Source: Anaspis maculata | Taxonomy: Eukaryota > Arthropoda > Insecta > Coleoptera > Scraptiidae | Reading direction: 5' to 3' | Assembly (NCBI GenBank): GCA_949128115.1 | Contig: OX421962.1 | Location: forward strand, 44,725,745 to 44,789,744 | DNA: 64,000 nucleotides | Notes under the pieces: model-generated | What the model was told of the DNA's origin: nothing | Seen by the model: only the letters and a program-made list of their open reading frames with translations | Database searches by the model: none | Made by a program: the position numbers and the translations under genes | Shown: positions 30,771 to 43,362 of the stretch, one piece after another | Layout of the letters: each line of letters begins with the position of its first letter | Numbering within the stretch: position 1 is the first letter of the stretch

Positions 30771-32912
30771 CATTTCAAATTTTTTTCTTGCAATCACGCG
30801 GCTGATCCAAATATTTTCTGTGCCTGTTCTCATCCGCAGACAATATGCATTAATTTGCAAAAAAAATGATACCGCTACGACTTTTCGCTAAGGAGGCTGG
30901 AGGAGTTCAACCACAAGACGGACAGACGAACGGACTTCAAAGCGCGGTTAATATCGGATTTCCTACGAAAATGCGCTAAAAAGTGAAACGAAGCCATGAC
31001 CCATTAGGAGATAACCTACTCTTGCTGTCGCTACACGATGACTTTGGCCAGAGAGAAGTTGCTGCTGCTGCCCACTTTGTGACTCATGCAGCCACGAAAG
31101 GCCTTCTTTTGAAGTTTCGACCTTTGTGTTATCTTTTAGACAACATTCTATCAAAATTGAGCATGTTGAAGTATCACAAACTTCAACATGACATAATTTA
31201 AACTGACATTCTAATCACGTTCAAGCCAATAAAAATATAAAAACTTATAGCGGCTCGATTTAGAGGCTACCAGTTTTGTTTGGAATTGATAATACCTACA
31301 ACACTATCCATATAATTCAACCTTTTTATCTCATCTGTAATCTAAGCTGCCGTAACGATGACTTTATATCAAGATAATTACAGTAGAAGTTAAAACATCG
31401 GGAGTGGTGCTGCTTTTCAGAACAGCTTCCCCTTAAGTAACTCGATCCTTTTCAATGGTCTTCCTTGCTGCTAATGTTGCACCAACTGCCGCACATCCAT
31501 CCCCTAGCTCTACTCTTATATATAGAGGCCAACGATTATTACGTTGTAAAGGTCGCACGCACGGGACTTTTTAAACGATTTATTTATTAGGTCTCGAAAA
31601 TGACACGGAACGGAGTGATAACATCGGGCGCGTGCGTCGAAAAAGGACCTACTTTGGTGGCATTAAACTCCAATTAGAAACTTTATCTCTCTGACCCGAC
31701 TTATATAAAACTGGAGGATCCTGCTCGTGAACCAAGCATGAAGTTCGGGAGGATAATTTTACATCTGAAGTCCTAGAGCTGCGAAACCACTCAACCAGAG
31801 CATAAATTGCAGCCATTCTTGTATTTGACTAATTAACAATCTGCATGTACATTTTGTAAATCCGATATAAACTTCATTTTGTTTGTTTGGGAACGGAATG
31901 TAGGCTGGAATTACCACTGCTCTATCCTGTAACCCTATAACCTTTATTCTGTATGATGCACTCGTAGATATAATTAGGTATTTTTATCCACGTTACCACG
32001 TTTGAAATCCATTCATTGAAATAATGTATGTTTGTGATTTGTGAAATAAACATAGAACCTATAGTTGTAAATCTGTTTGATATTCCAGGAAGTCACACAA
32101 CCTACCTATCTACCAGACTTTCAAGCTTAGTGAAGTTATCGTGTAGATGTTTCGTATTATTAGCGGCTGAGTACTTCTAACACTAATGTTTGCTTTTAAA
32201 AACACATGAATTATTGGTAAGCAGTATTTTCTATATTTATGTATAAGAGTAGACACACCTCGATACAATCACAATACATGAAAACACGAATAGAATATAA
32301 CGTCCACGTTCATCATCAAACTTTTTTGTTGTAGGTAGGTAAATAGGTTCAGTTGATTGCATCGTGATAAAGTAACAAGTAAGTTCAAGTGCGTCAGTTT
32401 ACTGACTACCTCTTCTTAGTAGCATCATGGTCACAATATATTTAGATGAGAATATAATATTTCTCTTGCAAGAAATATAACAACATTTTTATGACGTCTT
32501 GTCATCAACTTGTACAAGTTTCCTGATAGATGAATATGGATGTATAGGCGCTATCTTAACATTTATTTTTAGGCCAACAGATGTAGTCATCACCAAGCAT
32601 GCAGCTTTTGATTCCAGATACAAAGCGGAACATTTTTCACTATAAATGTCGAAATATATGTACACTAGAACGGTTTTGTTACCGGGTTTGCTTAACCAGT
32701 TTGCTCTTCCAGTTTCAGTTTTCTCTTTACTTCTGAAAAATCCTTTAGGATGAAACCCCAGTTCTCCCTCACTCTATGGGTCTCTATGGATAATTTCATA
32801 ATCTCAGAAATGTAACCGATTGCGGACTGTGGAACCTAAGTATATAGTTGCGGGCACGCCTATCGGGTGAGTCCTTAAATTTATGGATGACACCAAACCG
32901 TTTGGTGCGGTC
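30771..32912. other. Intergenic DNA, apparently single-copy
   Basis: No gene. The stretch 31500-31760 has slightly higher GC and no repeat signature and includes AT-rich homeodomain-type cores (CCAATTAG, TTTATTTATTAG); it could be regulatory, but I have no direct support. The remainder is AT-rich with scattered TAGGTACCTA-like motifs. Confidence 0.35.
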
Positions 32913-32915
32913 TTA

Positions 32916-33124
32916 TAGGCCATCCACAATTATTTTAATGTTAACGTAATGTTATCCGGCAATGTTAATGTTAGCATTCAAAGCAATGAGTTTCAAATGG
33001 TCATGTTCACAATCATGTTAGTGGCGATGGTAAGCATTTACCATTGAAACTCGTTGCTTTGAAATGCTAACATTACCATTGCCGATAACATTACTCTAAC
33101 ATTAACATCATTGTGGATGGCCTA
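32916..33124. mobile_element. Tourist-like palindromic MITE, 209 bp
   Basis: Arms of about 83 bp start TAGGCCATCCACAA and end TTGTGGATGGCCTA, with a 3-bp TSD, TTA, on both sides (32913-32915, 33125-33127). TTA/TAA duplications and GGCC-type ends are usual for PIF/Harbinger-derived Tourist MITEs. The arms are rich in TTAATGTTA. Confidence 0.85.
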
Positions 33125-33127
33125 TTA

Positions 33128-33408
33128 GTTTCAAAATCCACATAATACCTATGTTGTGATTCTCGCGTTGGTGAAGAACCTGGTTCTTTCAGTTGATCTT
33201 TCAAAGAGATATTACAATTCTATAGAATTCAAACACCCCTTGCAGTTTTCAAGAGTCTTGATCGCGTAGTAACCTTCAGAAACTGACCTAATGATTGATA
33301 TTTCATGAATCGCCCAATAGGGCCAATTTTGTGTGAAGCCCATCAAAATTCACAGACCCGGTCGTTGAAAGAAATTGAACCCAATTATGAAGTCGACTTC
33401 TGATTGTT
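33128..33408. other. Intergenic DNA between two elements
   Basis: Nothing recognised. Confidence 0.4.
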
Positions 33409-36137
33409 TCTACACAGAGAAAAATATATTTGAATTAATAAAAGAATTGTGGTAATATTTTGAACAATTTGGTTCTAAAATAGTGACAGGAACAATTTGT
33501 GCAAAACGGTTGAACAAAATTGTTTTTGGGACGTTATATGATTAAAGCAAACAATTTTGTGTGAACGTTTTAAACAATTTGTACTACACTGATTCCAGAA
33601 AGACTGCCCAACTTATACTACTTTTTCATAGATTTGTATGAGGTCATGTCCAACAAATTATGTTAAAATGTTTTGTTAAAAAACAAAACAACATATTTTT
33701 AGGGCTTTTGATAAAATGTTTAACCTCATATTGAACAATTGGGTTCCAAGGATATAATTATTGTTTTGCTTGGACTACTCCAAATTATATGAACTGAACT
33801 ACTTCAAATTATTTGAAAATTAGGTTCCCACTTATTGATAATGAACACTACATATTGCTTGAATGCCTTTATTAAAAAAAAGAACTATAATCAATAATAA
33901 ACATAATACATAGGTACAGGTTTGTTCAGAAAAAATAACCACGTGGATTTTCATGAAGATGGCCAAAACTGACTTGCTTATACCAACAACAGAAATTGAA
34001 CTTTCTGTATTAGGTAGGTACTTATAGATGACGCTTCATTCATTCCATCAACTGCATCTTCTCTTCCTTCCAATAAAGGAAGCATCCACTGTCTACAACC
34101 TAAAAAATATAATATTTTTAATATAATCATCATATTCATACTTTTCTACGTTACCTTCCAATGCAACAAAATGTTCTTGATATTTTATTCCGACTTTTAT
34201 TCTCAATTTTTTTTCTAGCCAAGCTGCAGAATTAACTTCAAGTCAGAAGCAGACAATGTTGGAAATTACTTCTCATGTGTTTGAATTACTGTAAGAAAAG
34301 GCAGCAATTAGTAAAGCAATATTATGCATTTTAGTTTTTGATCACTTATCTTTATGTATATTTTATAATATTACAAACGAAAAATAAAATTATTCAGCAT
34401 CACTGTTCGGGCCTTTCGTTGCCGAGAAAATAGTTATTTATGTAGTAAGAGCGTAAAGCGACTGTTTTAGGCCCGACGTATGTAAGTTGTGCCCGAGCAT
34501 AGCGAGGGCACATTCAGACAGAGGGCCTAAAACAGGCTTTACGCTTGAGCTGCATACAACGTTTTTTACACGACCCATTATTTTTTTGAATTTGATTTTG
34601 AACCATAAAAGCCGAAAAACTAAAAAGCGATTATAGATCGATCTAGTTAGTAATGACATTATGGGCACCTATGATTTTGTTTTTACTTGTCATTTAATAA
34701 TTATCACTAGTGTCAGTGTCTTTTTTATTGAAAAGCACCCAGCAAGAATTTTCGTTTTTGAGGCGCTGCACTCCTCCCGCCGATGGCGATGGCTTCTCGA
34801 GTCACACTTGATCTTCTGCCGGAGAAGTCCAAAAAAAAAAACATGAGAACGTAGGTATACCTATACTTAGCTGAAAAATTCAAGGTGGAAGCCTTCTACT
34901 TTGTGGTCCGTGTTTTCCATGCTGAAGACAACCCTTTCAGTCAAGGACGACACGGATTTTACCGCAAAGTTACAGCCTACGTAAAGAGACAGGCAGACGG
35001 ATACCTACAAACCAAAATATTCATTCGGCTACACGTTTTATGATGGCAACCACGGCTTCGGGCCTGAAATTGCGCTTTTGGGCTCTTGTATCGAAAACGG
35101 CTATTCAAATTTAGTATTCGCCTGCCCCCTCAAGAAAACTGAGCACGGAACTCTGAGAAATAGGAATCCGGCCAGAGCCGTCAACGCACATAACCTCACT
35201 TTTGGAGTTTCGAATATGTGTATTTTCAAAGCAAACAATTCAACGAGAAGCTTAATAAGTGAAACCATACACCCTTCCCCGCCTTTGGGGGTGTCCCAAA
35301 TGTCTCTGAGCTGTGCATTTCAACAAATTTATTAGTTTGTGACATTTAATAATAATTACAGGCATTTGTTTTTTGATGCTTAAAAAACCAAGGCCCGAGG
35401 GCGTAAAAGTAAAAATTTTACGCCCTCGGGCTAAATGAGCCACTTTACGCCTGAAAATGAGGGTAAAAAGGCTCACTTTACACCCGGTCGTGTAAAAAGA
35501 TTATTATTCAAACTCGACACACTGAAGTTTTTATTAGCAACAAAATTAATAGTTGAGTAGTGTTGTGTGTTTCGCGTTCGGGGTTTTTTCACTGAGTGTT
35601 CGAGTCGGAGGTCAGTTGGAGGAGCGTATGGTATCGAAAAACTACCCTGCCACATGTGAATGGACATACTTTTGTGAAGAAATGCAGAGATAGATATTTC
35701 GTAAACAAAGCAAGCACACCGTTGAAGAACACATGTGTCCGTAGGAAGAACAGTAATAAATCAGTATAAGGTGGGGTAAGAACGGGAAAGCATTTTCATT
35801 GGCTTAAAAGCTGTATAACAATTTGTGCAATAATTTTGAACTTGAATCAAAAGCTGATTGTGTTAACTCTTCAAACAAATTGTTGGAGACCACTTGAATT
35901 TTTTGTTTGAAACAGCTAAATAACATGTTTGGATATTGTTTGACACAATTGTTTCATCTGAAGGTAACTGCATTTAAAAAGATACAATTATTGTTGGATA
36001 GCAATGTAGCACAGCACTGTTTTAACATATTATCCATCGTTTTTTGAAATTAGCACACAATTATAGTAAAAATATCTCCAATACAAGATTGAACAACATT
36101 GTTCAATTTATTTATGATGGAATTTTCTCTGTGTAGG
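33409..36137. mobile_element. 2.7-kb TIR element with AACAATT subterminal repeats
   Basis: CTACACAGAGAAAA at 33411 is mirrored by TTTTCTCTGTGTAG at 36123-36136. Within about 450 bp of each end the motif AACAATT or its complement recurs many times (for example 33463, 33490, 33574, 33745 on the left; 35818, 35878, 35946, 36093 on the right), resembling subterminal binding sites. The 33.9-35.8 kb middle holds at least one further hairpin-rich insertion. No transposase and no clear TSD. Confidence 0.6.
34440..35505. repeat. Hairpin-rich insert with TTTTTACACGACC ends
   Basis: AGAGCGTAAAGCGACTGTTT at 34448-34467 is mirrored at about 34528-34548. GTGCCC..GGGCAC forms a hairpin at 34490-34512. CCGAGGGCGTAAAA at 35395-35408 is mirrored at once by TTTTACGCCCTCGG (35416-35429). 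TTTTTACACGACC at 34564 returns inverted at 35487-35499. The vocabulary GCGTAAAG / CTTTACGC is shared by both halves, suggesting one decayed element of about 1 kb. Confidence 0.5.
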
Positions 36138-36330
36138 TGACTAGAGTCCTTAAAATTTCAAAAGACGTCTCAACTTTCTGGAGTTGTCACTGTTTAAAGC
36201 TCAAATTATGAATTTGCTAAACAAGTGCTGGCTGATGGTTTCTTTTGTGCCTGACAGCACTGACTAAGTGACTACTCAATGTTACAGTATTACAGGACCT
36301 TGTTCATTCAACATTACTGATAAGGATGCG

Positions 36331-36347
36331 TTATACAGGGTGTCGAA
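36331..36347 (+). repeat. Solo TATACAGGGTGTC terminus
   Basis: TTATACAGGGTGTCGAA stands alone just 16 bp before the start of the complete fold-back at 36363. It is probably the stump of an older related element into which the second inserted. Confidence 0.5.
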
Positions 36348-36362
36348 TTTTCACACCGCATC

Positions 36363-37114
36363 TATACAGGGTGTCCCGAAAATACACCGACAACGTTCTA
36401 GGACGGCTTCCTCTCATCAAAATAAGAAAAAAAGTTCCAATGAACATGTTTCCGGAAACGCTTCATAAGGGAGCTACAGGCCCCTAAACGTGAGACCCTG
36501 AAGAGGGTTGTTTATTTAATATTTCCGAAACCGGTCAAGAAAAATCAATCAAACTTGACACATTTAATAACCTTCTTGTGCCTAACAAAATTGGATGTCT
36601 AACAAAAATGAAGTTGCTTTGAAATAGTTTTTCTTTCCTCTTGAATATCGTAAATTAAAATTAGCATTTCTAACCACGTTTTCATTCATTCAAACTCAAA
36701 TATCTCGTAAACGGTGCGTCTATCGAGTTTGAACAAGGGGACCTTTTTTGGGTAGAAAACTCCAATATTTCATAATTTTTTGTTAAATTTAGAAACAATT
36801 CACATTCAAAAAAGTTAGGGTTATTTTTACCCCCACACCTCAGCCTGACCCACCCCAGGTAAATATTGTGGAATTAACCTTGCCTCATTTTGTTGGGCAT
36901 AAGAAGGTTAGTGGATGTGTCAAGTTTGATTGATTCTCCTTGAACGGTTTCGGAGATATTGAATGAAAGTCATGTTCAGAGTCCCATTTTTAGGGGCCTG
37001 TAGCTCCCTTAGGAAACGTTTCTGGACCCATGTTTATAGGAACTTTTTTTCTTGTTTTGATGAGAGGAAGCTGTCATAGAACGTTGTCGGTATATTTTCG
37101 GGACACCCTGTATA
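36363..37114. mobile_element. Fold-back element with TATACAGGGTGTCCCG ends
   Basis: TATACAGGGTGTCCCGAAAA is mirrored by the right end TTTTCGGGACACCCTGTATA. The arms extend to about 36740-36790 with further mirrored blocks (AGGGGCCTGTAGCTCCCTTA on the right, TAAGGGAGCTACAGGCCCCT on the left). The ends are nearly identical while the centre is diverged. It is non-coding. Confidence 0.85.
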
Positions 37115-39378
37115 GAAAAGCCTTTCTTTATGATCATTGCGACTAGCGCCGGATCTAGGGGGGAGCAAACCGGGGCATATGTACCAAGCGGCAAAATAAG
37201 GTCCAATTTAATTTCTTTAAAAAAATTGATTTGTGGAAGTATTCAAATAGGTTTCCCGAAAACGAGAATTCTACACATCTTTAAACAGTTCGATGCCCTC
37301 GTCGATGCCTCTATTAATAGAACCCTTTGCGCTTCTTTTCAGAAAATCATCAAAAACCTAGATATGGCACTTTATACTGGTAATATGATGATACGCTAGT
37401 CTAAATCGTGCAATTTGAGATACGCAACAGCGGGAGTGGGCCTCGGAGTGAGCGGCAGGCGGTCGACAGTGGCGTTTGGCGTGTCAACATAATTTGGCGC
37501 CTAAAGCAAACTCGAAACAAAATTCTTGCAGAACTGAAATAAGAAAACTAAAATGTTCTATTCCTTATCTTGTTTTTTTTTCGAATATGTTTATTACTGC
37601 TAAAAATTGAGAACAGCAAAGTACTTGGAAGAGTGGTAAAGAAATGTTCTGCAGTATACTTAAGCAATTTTATGCGTTTTCCAAAAATTTTTTGGAAAGA
37701 GGGATATTTTGCTCAAACGGCCCGGGGGGAGGAGGTCCGCTCCCTAGAGCCCCCTTTGCCTCTTGCGTATCGATCGGGGGCGGCATGATTGGGCTCTGCA
37801 CCCTCTGAAAAAAAATCTTAGATCCGGAACTGATTGCGACAGCGCTGTGACGACTCCGACTCAGGAATAAGCCACAACACGTACAACTGGCGGAGGAGCC
37901 GTTCTAGGGTTTGACTGCTTTCGCGCGACTTTTCTAGAGCTCTCGCGATTAGACTATTACTCTATAGAACACAAATAGAGGAAGATGCCAGGAAGGTGCA
38001 ACCACGACGACAAGCTTCATTGAGAACATTCTAGCAAAATATAAGAGAACATTCTGGAATCGGTTATAAAAATTATAATGCGGGTATAAAAATTAGCAAA
38101 CCATTTAGACAGAGGCTTCAACTTAGAAACGAGGAAGTGTGAAACAAGCGAGAGGAGATCAGACGCGAAGTCTGTAGCGATGAAGTGAGATATTCGACTG
38201 TAAACTGTAAATCAGTAGCAGGGGAGTATTTGCTAAAAGTGGGAGTGTGTTGTTTTACATTTGGTATCTTTGTTATCAAGGAGCCCCAAAACAAATTTTC
38301 AACACTATTATATTATGATCATGAAAATTCATCAAAAGTACCGACCTAATTCTTGATGCTAATAAAATTTAAAACGATCGAATCAACCGAGTGATTATAA
38401 TTCGCTCAGGCACACCCAATATGGTAGGGCTTCTCCAACGGACATTCTTCACGATTCTGACATTTGAAACTGAGTTTCTTTGTTGGCTTTTTAATGACCG
38501 GAAGTACAATTTAATTCTTAATGCGGATCTGCATCAAAACGTCCCGAACGGAAAATGACTTGCAAACTGCATTCAGCTCATGCAAAAGGTATGGATACCT
38601 TAGAATGGAATTGCATTTTCTGAATATTATGGCAGCGTTATCGGCCAACAGATAAATCTGTTAGGTAGCCGTTGGCAGCACCGTCATCACGCTTAAAAGC
38701 TTCGTTATGGAGCGCATTTGAAATGAGCAAAATACACACAGGCAGTTTTTCAGTTTAAATTACATTTTATCTGTTTCCTATCCAATAACTTGTTAATGAT
38801 ATACAAATACCTACATAATGCATAGATATTATGTTCTATGAAACCGCGGAATATTAATTTTGATTGGCTTCGAATTCCAGAACAACCAGAGCGATGAAAT
38901 TCGTTAATTATCGACGATTTTGAGATTAATTGATACACGCGTTAAAGTGGAAATAACTGGGCTTTGCTTCACCTGCACAGAAAGGATACACAGTTATTAT
39001 GAAACTAATTACAAGTTTCAAGGTATCATGACACATCACTTTCCTCGATTTTGGGCACCTCCTCTGCGTACGTTTATTACAAGTTCGTATAGCCTCCAGG
39101 GTACGGGAAAGGTATATAGGGGTTTTGTTTTGTAAACAGCAAATTTAGTTTAATCGATGGATGCGTGCGAAGTTTCAAATGGAAACCGACATGGATTGTT
39201 AAATGGATCATAAAGCTTCAACCATAATATTTGTCTACTTAAGAGACCCGCCGCGCCGTGTGCTTGCTCGCAAAGCTCCGTTATGGAACTAGATGCGGAA
39301 ACTTTTCATTCGGTTTGTCGAGGATAAGCATACCTCTAAAGCAAGCAAACTGAATTCGGATATTTTCCTAAGAAAGAA
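37115..39378. other. Intergenic DNA, no gene recognised
   Basis: Open frames of up to 89 codons (37130-37399) occur but are not recognisable. GGGGGAGGAGGTCCGCTCCC and nearby G runs at about 37727-37790 suggest a decayed repeat. Nothing else can be supported. Confidence 0.4.
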
Positions 39379-39583
39379 TAAATTAAATTAAAAAAAATGT
39401 TTTTCTACTTATCGGCACATATTATGGCCAAATGAGTTTATTTTGCCTTTATCATTCACATTACGTACACACACTATATACACTCTATTCTTACGACACA
39501 ACACCCAGACTGACATCACCGGTAATCGAACCCGGAGATCCAGTTTGCCGAGCAGGTGCACATCCCACTAGACTAGTGACCCC
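39379..39583 (-). mobile_element. tRNA-derived SINE, family S2, copy 1
   Basis: Reading the minus strand from 39583: tRNA-like head (GGTCACTAGTCTAGTGGG), box B GGTTCGATTACC, then GTCTGGGTGTTGTG, which is shared with the SINE at 62432-62630, a diverged body with GCCGATAAG and an A/T-rich tail at 39379-39398. No convincing TSD survives. Confidence 0.7.
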
Positions 39584-40069
39584 TCAGAAAAAGGAATAGG
39601 AAATAAGAAGTGGGATATTCTTTCAACCCAGGGAATAGATACGTTCAACTTCCTATGCCGTTTTCTGAGGGTTGATGGTTGCTCTGGAAAAGACAAAACC
39701 CAACTTTTTGTGGTATATGCTTTGGTCTGTATAAAAAAAATTGGATTGGAGTGGTTTTTGACTCTTGTTCAACTTTTTTGGAACTTTTTTTAATAGTTCT
39801 GAAGTATACAGCTTACTTCTGATTGTATCTTTATCTAATCCATTCGTATGTCATTCAAATGTTTGTTATTATTTTTGTTCACTAGCTTTCACCGGACCGG
39901 ACAGAGCCCGGTCTTGAGTGAAACCGTCGTGGTGAACGTTACTTATCGGACAAAAGGTTTTATCTGGAACGGGTAGCCATAGCATTATCGAAGATGATGG
40001 CTCTTTTTTGCTCTGATTTAAAATTTCACATTGTTTTCCGTTGAATCTCACACTGTTCTCCGTTGAATG

Positions 40070-40750
40070 TCACGCTTCTTCAACGCTTCAGTGTGAACTT
40101 CTACATCGAAGAATCTTGCGAACCGTTCTAGATGAGTACATGCTTACATGCAGCAAACGAAATATGCACAAATTAATGGAGACATGTTTAGTGAAAGAAT
40201 AATTTTGATTCCTTTATTGCAATAGAATATACAATTTGTTTAAGAAAAGGTTTCGCCCCGCGATCCTTCATTTTCTGGTATTCAACGCTATAGTGTGAAA
40301 TTCTGCATCGAGGAATCTTGCGAACCGTTCTAGATACATGCATACATCCAGAAAATGAAAGTGCAGAAAGAATGGAAGAAATTTTCAGTGGAAAAATCAA
40401 CCTGATTGATTTAATCTCAAGAAAGATATCTCTATTATGCACTTATGCGGATGCGATTTTCAAGTCGCGGTGCTGCGGTTCAGCAAGCTGCTTCTGGCTA
40501 CGTGCTTGTGATGGATATAAATTAGGATATAGGTATAGTTCTTACTTCTAGGACATTTTCTAGTTATGGTTGATGTCATTCTGTTGTTTTCATTTATTAT
40601 TGACTACTCGTGTTTTCATAAAGACTGATGATTTCTTGTGGTACTTTTGGGACAATCTGTTCACAGGTAACAGTTAACAGTGTTGTACTCATCTGCACTC
40701 CGAAAATGCGCTCATGAGACTCACCCCCGTGAGGACTTTGCTACTTGTTT
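40070..40750 (-). repeat. Dispersed repeat R2, copy 2
   Basis: Inverted copy of 29340-29647 + 30425-30770, uninterrupted by the fold-back. A segment of about 70 bp containing CGAACCGTTCTAGAT is directly duplicated (around 40120 and 40321, offset about 201 bp), so R2 contains tandem units. Confidence 0.7.
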
Positions 40751-40979
40751 TTGTTCAGCTGTCTCCAAGTCCAAAATCGCTGTAACGACCAGTTGCTGTA
40801 ACCTTCCGGGCATCTGACGAAGTTCATGTTCACACTTTTTTGCTTCCGAGTTATTTGTAAAGTTAGGAAGTCATGTCATGTTCGGAGATTATGACATGGC
40901 AACGGCCCCGGCAACAATAGCCCTCCGCAGTAATAACTCGTTTCCCGACTCGGTATGTTTATATAGTATATATATATAT

Positions 40980-42840
40980 AAACTGCTCGTCAAAAGTTAA
41001 GCATAGACCAAAATTTGCTCCAATTTCAAGCAAGGATTTCTTTGAAGAAAGATATTCAATTGAAAAAAAAATGTATGGTGTCTAGTAAAGCTTTTCTTCA
41101 GCTACAAGACGCTGTGTCGACTTACGGCACCATTGACTTTGTCTATGATACACAGGATGCCAAAGGAAGAAGTGTCAAAAGTGTTAATTTTTGAAGTCGT
41201 GGAACTTTTTTAGGAAAAATTCCGGATTTTTGTTCTCTTCAGTTTTGGAAAGCGGATATCAATATCTCGAGACGGTTTTTGACTTTTGATCGTATTTCGT
41301 TTCTTCAAAAAGTTCTTGATTTTTTTGTGGAATTTGAATTTTTTTATACAGAATTTGCTAGAGCTGTTGCTTTTTTTTGAAAATTCACAGAAACTTACAC
41401 AATTGCTGGATGGATTATACCATGACAAAATTTGACCTCATGGGCCCCCAGAAAAAGTTATTCTCTGGACCTCTTCAGGGGAGATACCCAATGAAGCATG
41501 CTGCGACATCACATTGACACTTATTGACTCCAGCACTCCAGCGTAGATAAAAATGCAAGACTTGGAACCATACGTTGCATCAATATTACCATGGTTACCA
41601 ATTAGTCCCATCATGGGTGATTTTGTTACTGCCCAAGTCACTGAAAATTTCCAGAAGTGATATCTTCTAGACGAGTAGAGATAGAGTCGTAATTCTTTTT
41701 TTGATTCCAATCGGACACATTATGGGCCATTCGAGCATGATGTGCAAATTTTATACGTTCATACTTTTTCAGTAGTGGGGAGTAATTTTGACGTTTGTCA
41801 TGTCGGAACTTTTTTTTTGTACTTGTCATCATTGAAATGTCAACATAGATGTATGCTGTCAGTTTCAGCTGATAAATTTCAAGTTCGCGTTCGGTGTTTT
41901 TCTGCCTCAAAGTCCAGGTTTCCTGAGAAAACCTATGTTGGTCTTCTGTTTTCACTACTGATGTAGAAGTGGTAAATTACATTCACGCTGACATTTCAAT
42001 GATGACAAGTACAAAAAAATAGTTCTGACATGACAGACGTCAAAGTCTCCCCCTACTACTGAAAAAGTATAAACGAGAAAAATTTGCACATCATGCTCGA
42101 ATGGCCTATAATGTGTCCGATTGGAATCAAAAAAAGAATCACGACTCTATCTCTACTCGTCTGGGAGATATCACTTCTGGAAATTTCCAGTGACTTGGGC
42201 AGGAACGAAATCACCCACGATGGGACTAATTGGTAACCATGGTGATTTTGATGCAACGTATGGTTACAAGTCTTGCATTTTTATCCATGCTAGGTCAATA
42301 AGTGTCAATGTGATGTCGCAGAATGCTTCATTGGGTATCTCCTCTGGAGAGGTCCAGAGAATAACCTCTTCTGGGGGCCCATGAGGTCAAATTTTGTCAT
42401 GATTTATTCCATCCAGCAATTGTGTACGTTTCTGTAAATTTTCAAGAAAGAGCAACAGCTCCAGCAAATTCTGTATAAAAAAATTCAAATTCCACAAAAA
42501 AATCAAGAACTCTTTGAAGAAACAAAATACGATCAAAAGTCAAAAACCATTTCGAGATATTGATATCCGCTTTCTAAAACTGAAGAGAAAAAAAATCCGA
42601 AATTTTTTCTAAAAAAGTTCCAAGACTTCAAAAATTAACACTTTTGACACTCCTTCCTTTAGCATCCTGTGTATCATGGACAAAGTCCATGGTGCCGGAG
42701 TCGACATAAAGACTTGTAGCTGAAGAAAAGCTCTACCAGGCGCCATGAACTTTTTTGAAATCGGATATTTTTTCTCTGAGATATCCTTGCTTGAAATTGG
42801 AGCAAATTTTGCTCTATGCTTAACTTTTGACGAGCAGTTT
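40980..42840. mobile_element. Long fold-back element with AAACTGCTCGTCAAAAG ends
   Basis: Two arms of about 900 bp mirror each other; the ends read AAACTGCTCGTCAAAAGTTA and its complement at 42821-42840, and the flanks are TATATA-rich on both sides. The axis lies near 41930. The inner half contains a block that reads as an 85-90-codon frame in each arm (41438-41710 on minus, 42121-42384 on plus), a mirror effect. It is the most symmetric palindrome of its length in the window. Confidence 0.85.
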
Positions 42841-43146
42841 AGTTATATACTATTACTCACAACCACTATGGTAATTGATTCATTACATACCTAGTAGGAG
42901 GTCGGGAAGTGACCCCTTGCCGACCTCCCGAGAAAGTGAAGAAATGGTAGCTTCAGAAGGGAAATTCCAAAATATGCATTCAACCAAACAATAAGTGTGT
43001 TAATCAGTATTTCCTGAACCACGTTTCAGCAAAATTAATCGGCCTATCTGGAAGTTATGACAAAAAGTTAATTTTCTGATTTCAACTTTTGAACGCCTGT
43101 AATCCTGCAAGCTTAGTATACATGGTTGTGAGTAAAATAGTATACA

Positions 43147-43214
43147 TACTCTCGACGGCAATACATCATTCCAGCTTCGGGCTAGAGCCTCCAGGCAATG
43201 ATGTATTTTCCGTC
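43147..43214. repeat. Short inverted repeat
   Basis: ACGGCAATACATCATT at about 43157-43172 is mirrored by AATGATGTATTTTCCGT at about 43197-43213, with a loop of about 25 bp. It may be a very small MITE relic, as the next MITE starts 14 bp later. Confidence 0.5.
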
Positions 43215-43227
43215 TCGGTATGTAATA

Positions 43228-43362
43228 TACCGGGTGTTTATAAACGTCTGTGATCGCATCGCCTTTGGAATCCCTTCTCGATCACTACAATTGCGCCTGT
43301 TACTACGTTTTTCGGCCTGACCCAAGCCTGCCGCGATCACAGTCTCTTATAAACACCCCGTA
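43228..43362. mobile_element. 135-bp MITE with TACCGGGTGTTTATAA ends
   Basis: TACCGGGTGTTTATAAACG and CTGTGATCGC at the left are mirrored by GCGATCACAG and TTATAAACACCCCGTA at the right. It is similar in outline to the TACAGGGTG palindromes but much shorter. Non-coding. Confidence 0.75.

Noticed and set aside
41438..42384. Mirrored frames starting MESKKE on both strands
   Set aside because: Again a palindrome effect, with no recognisable domain.
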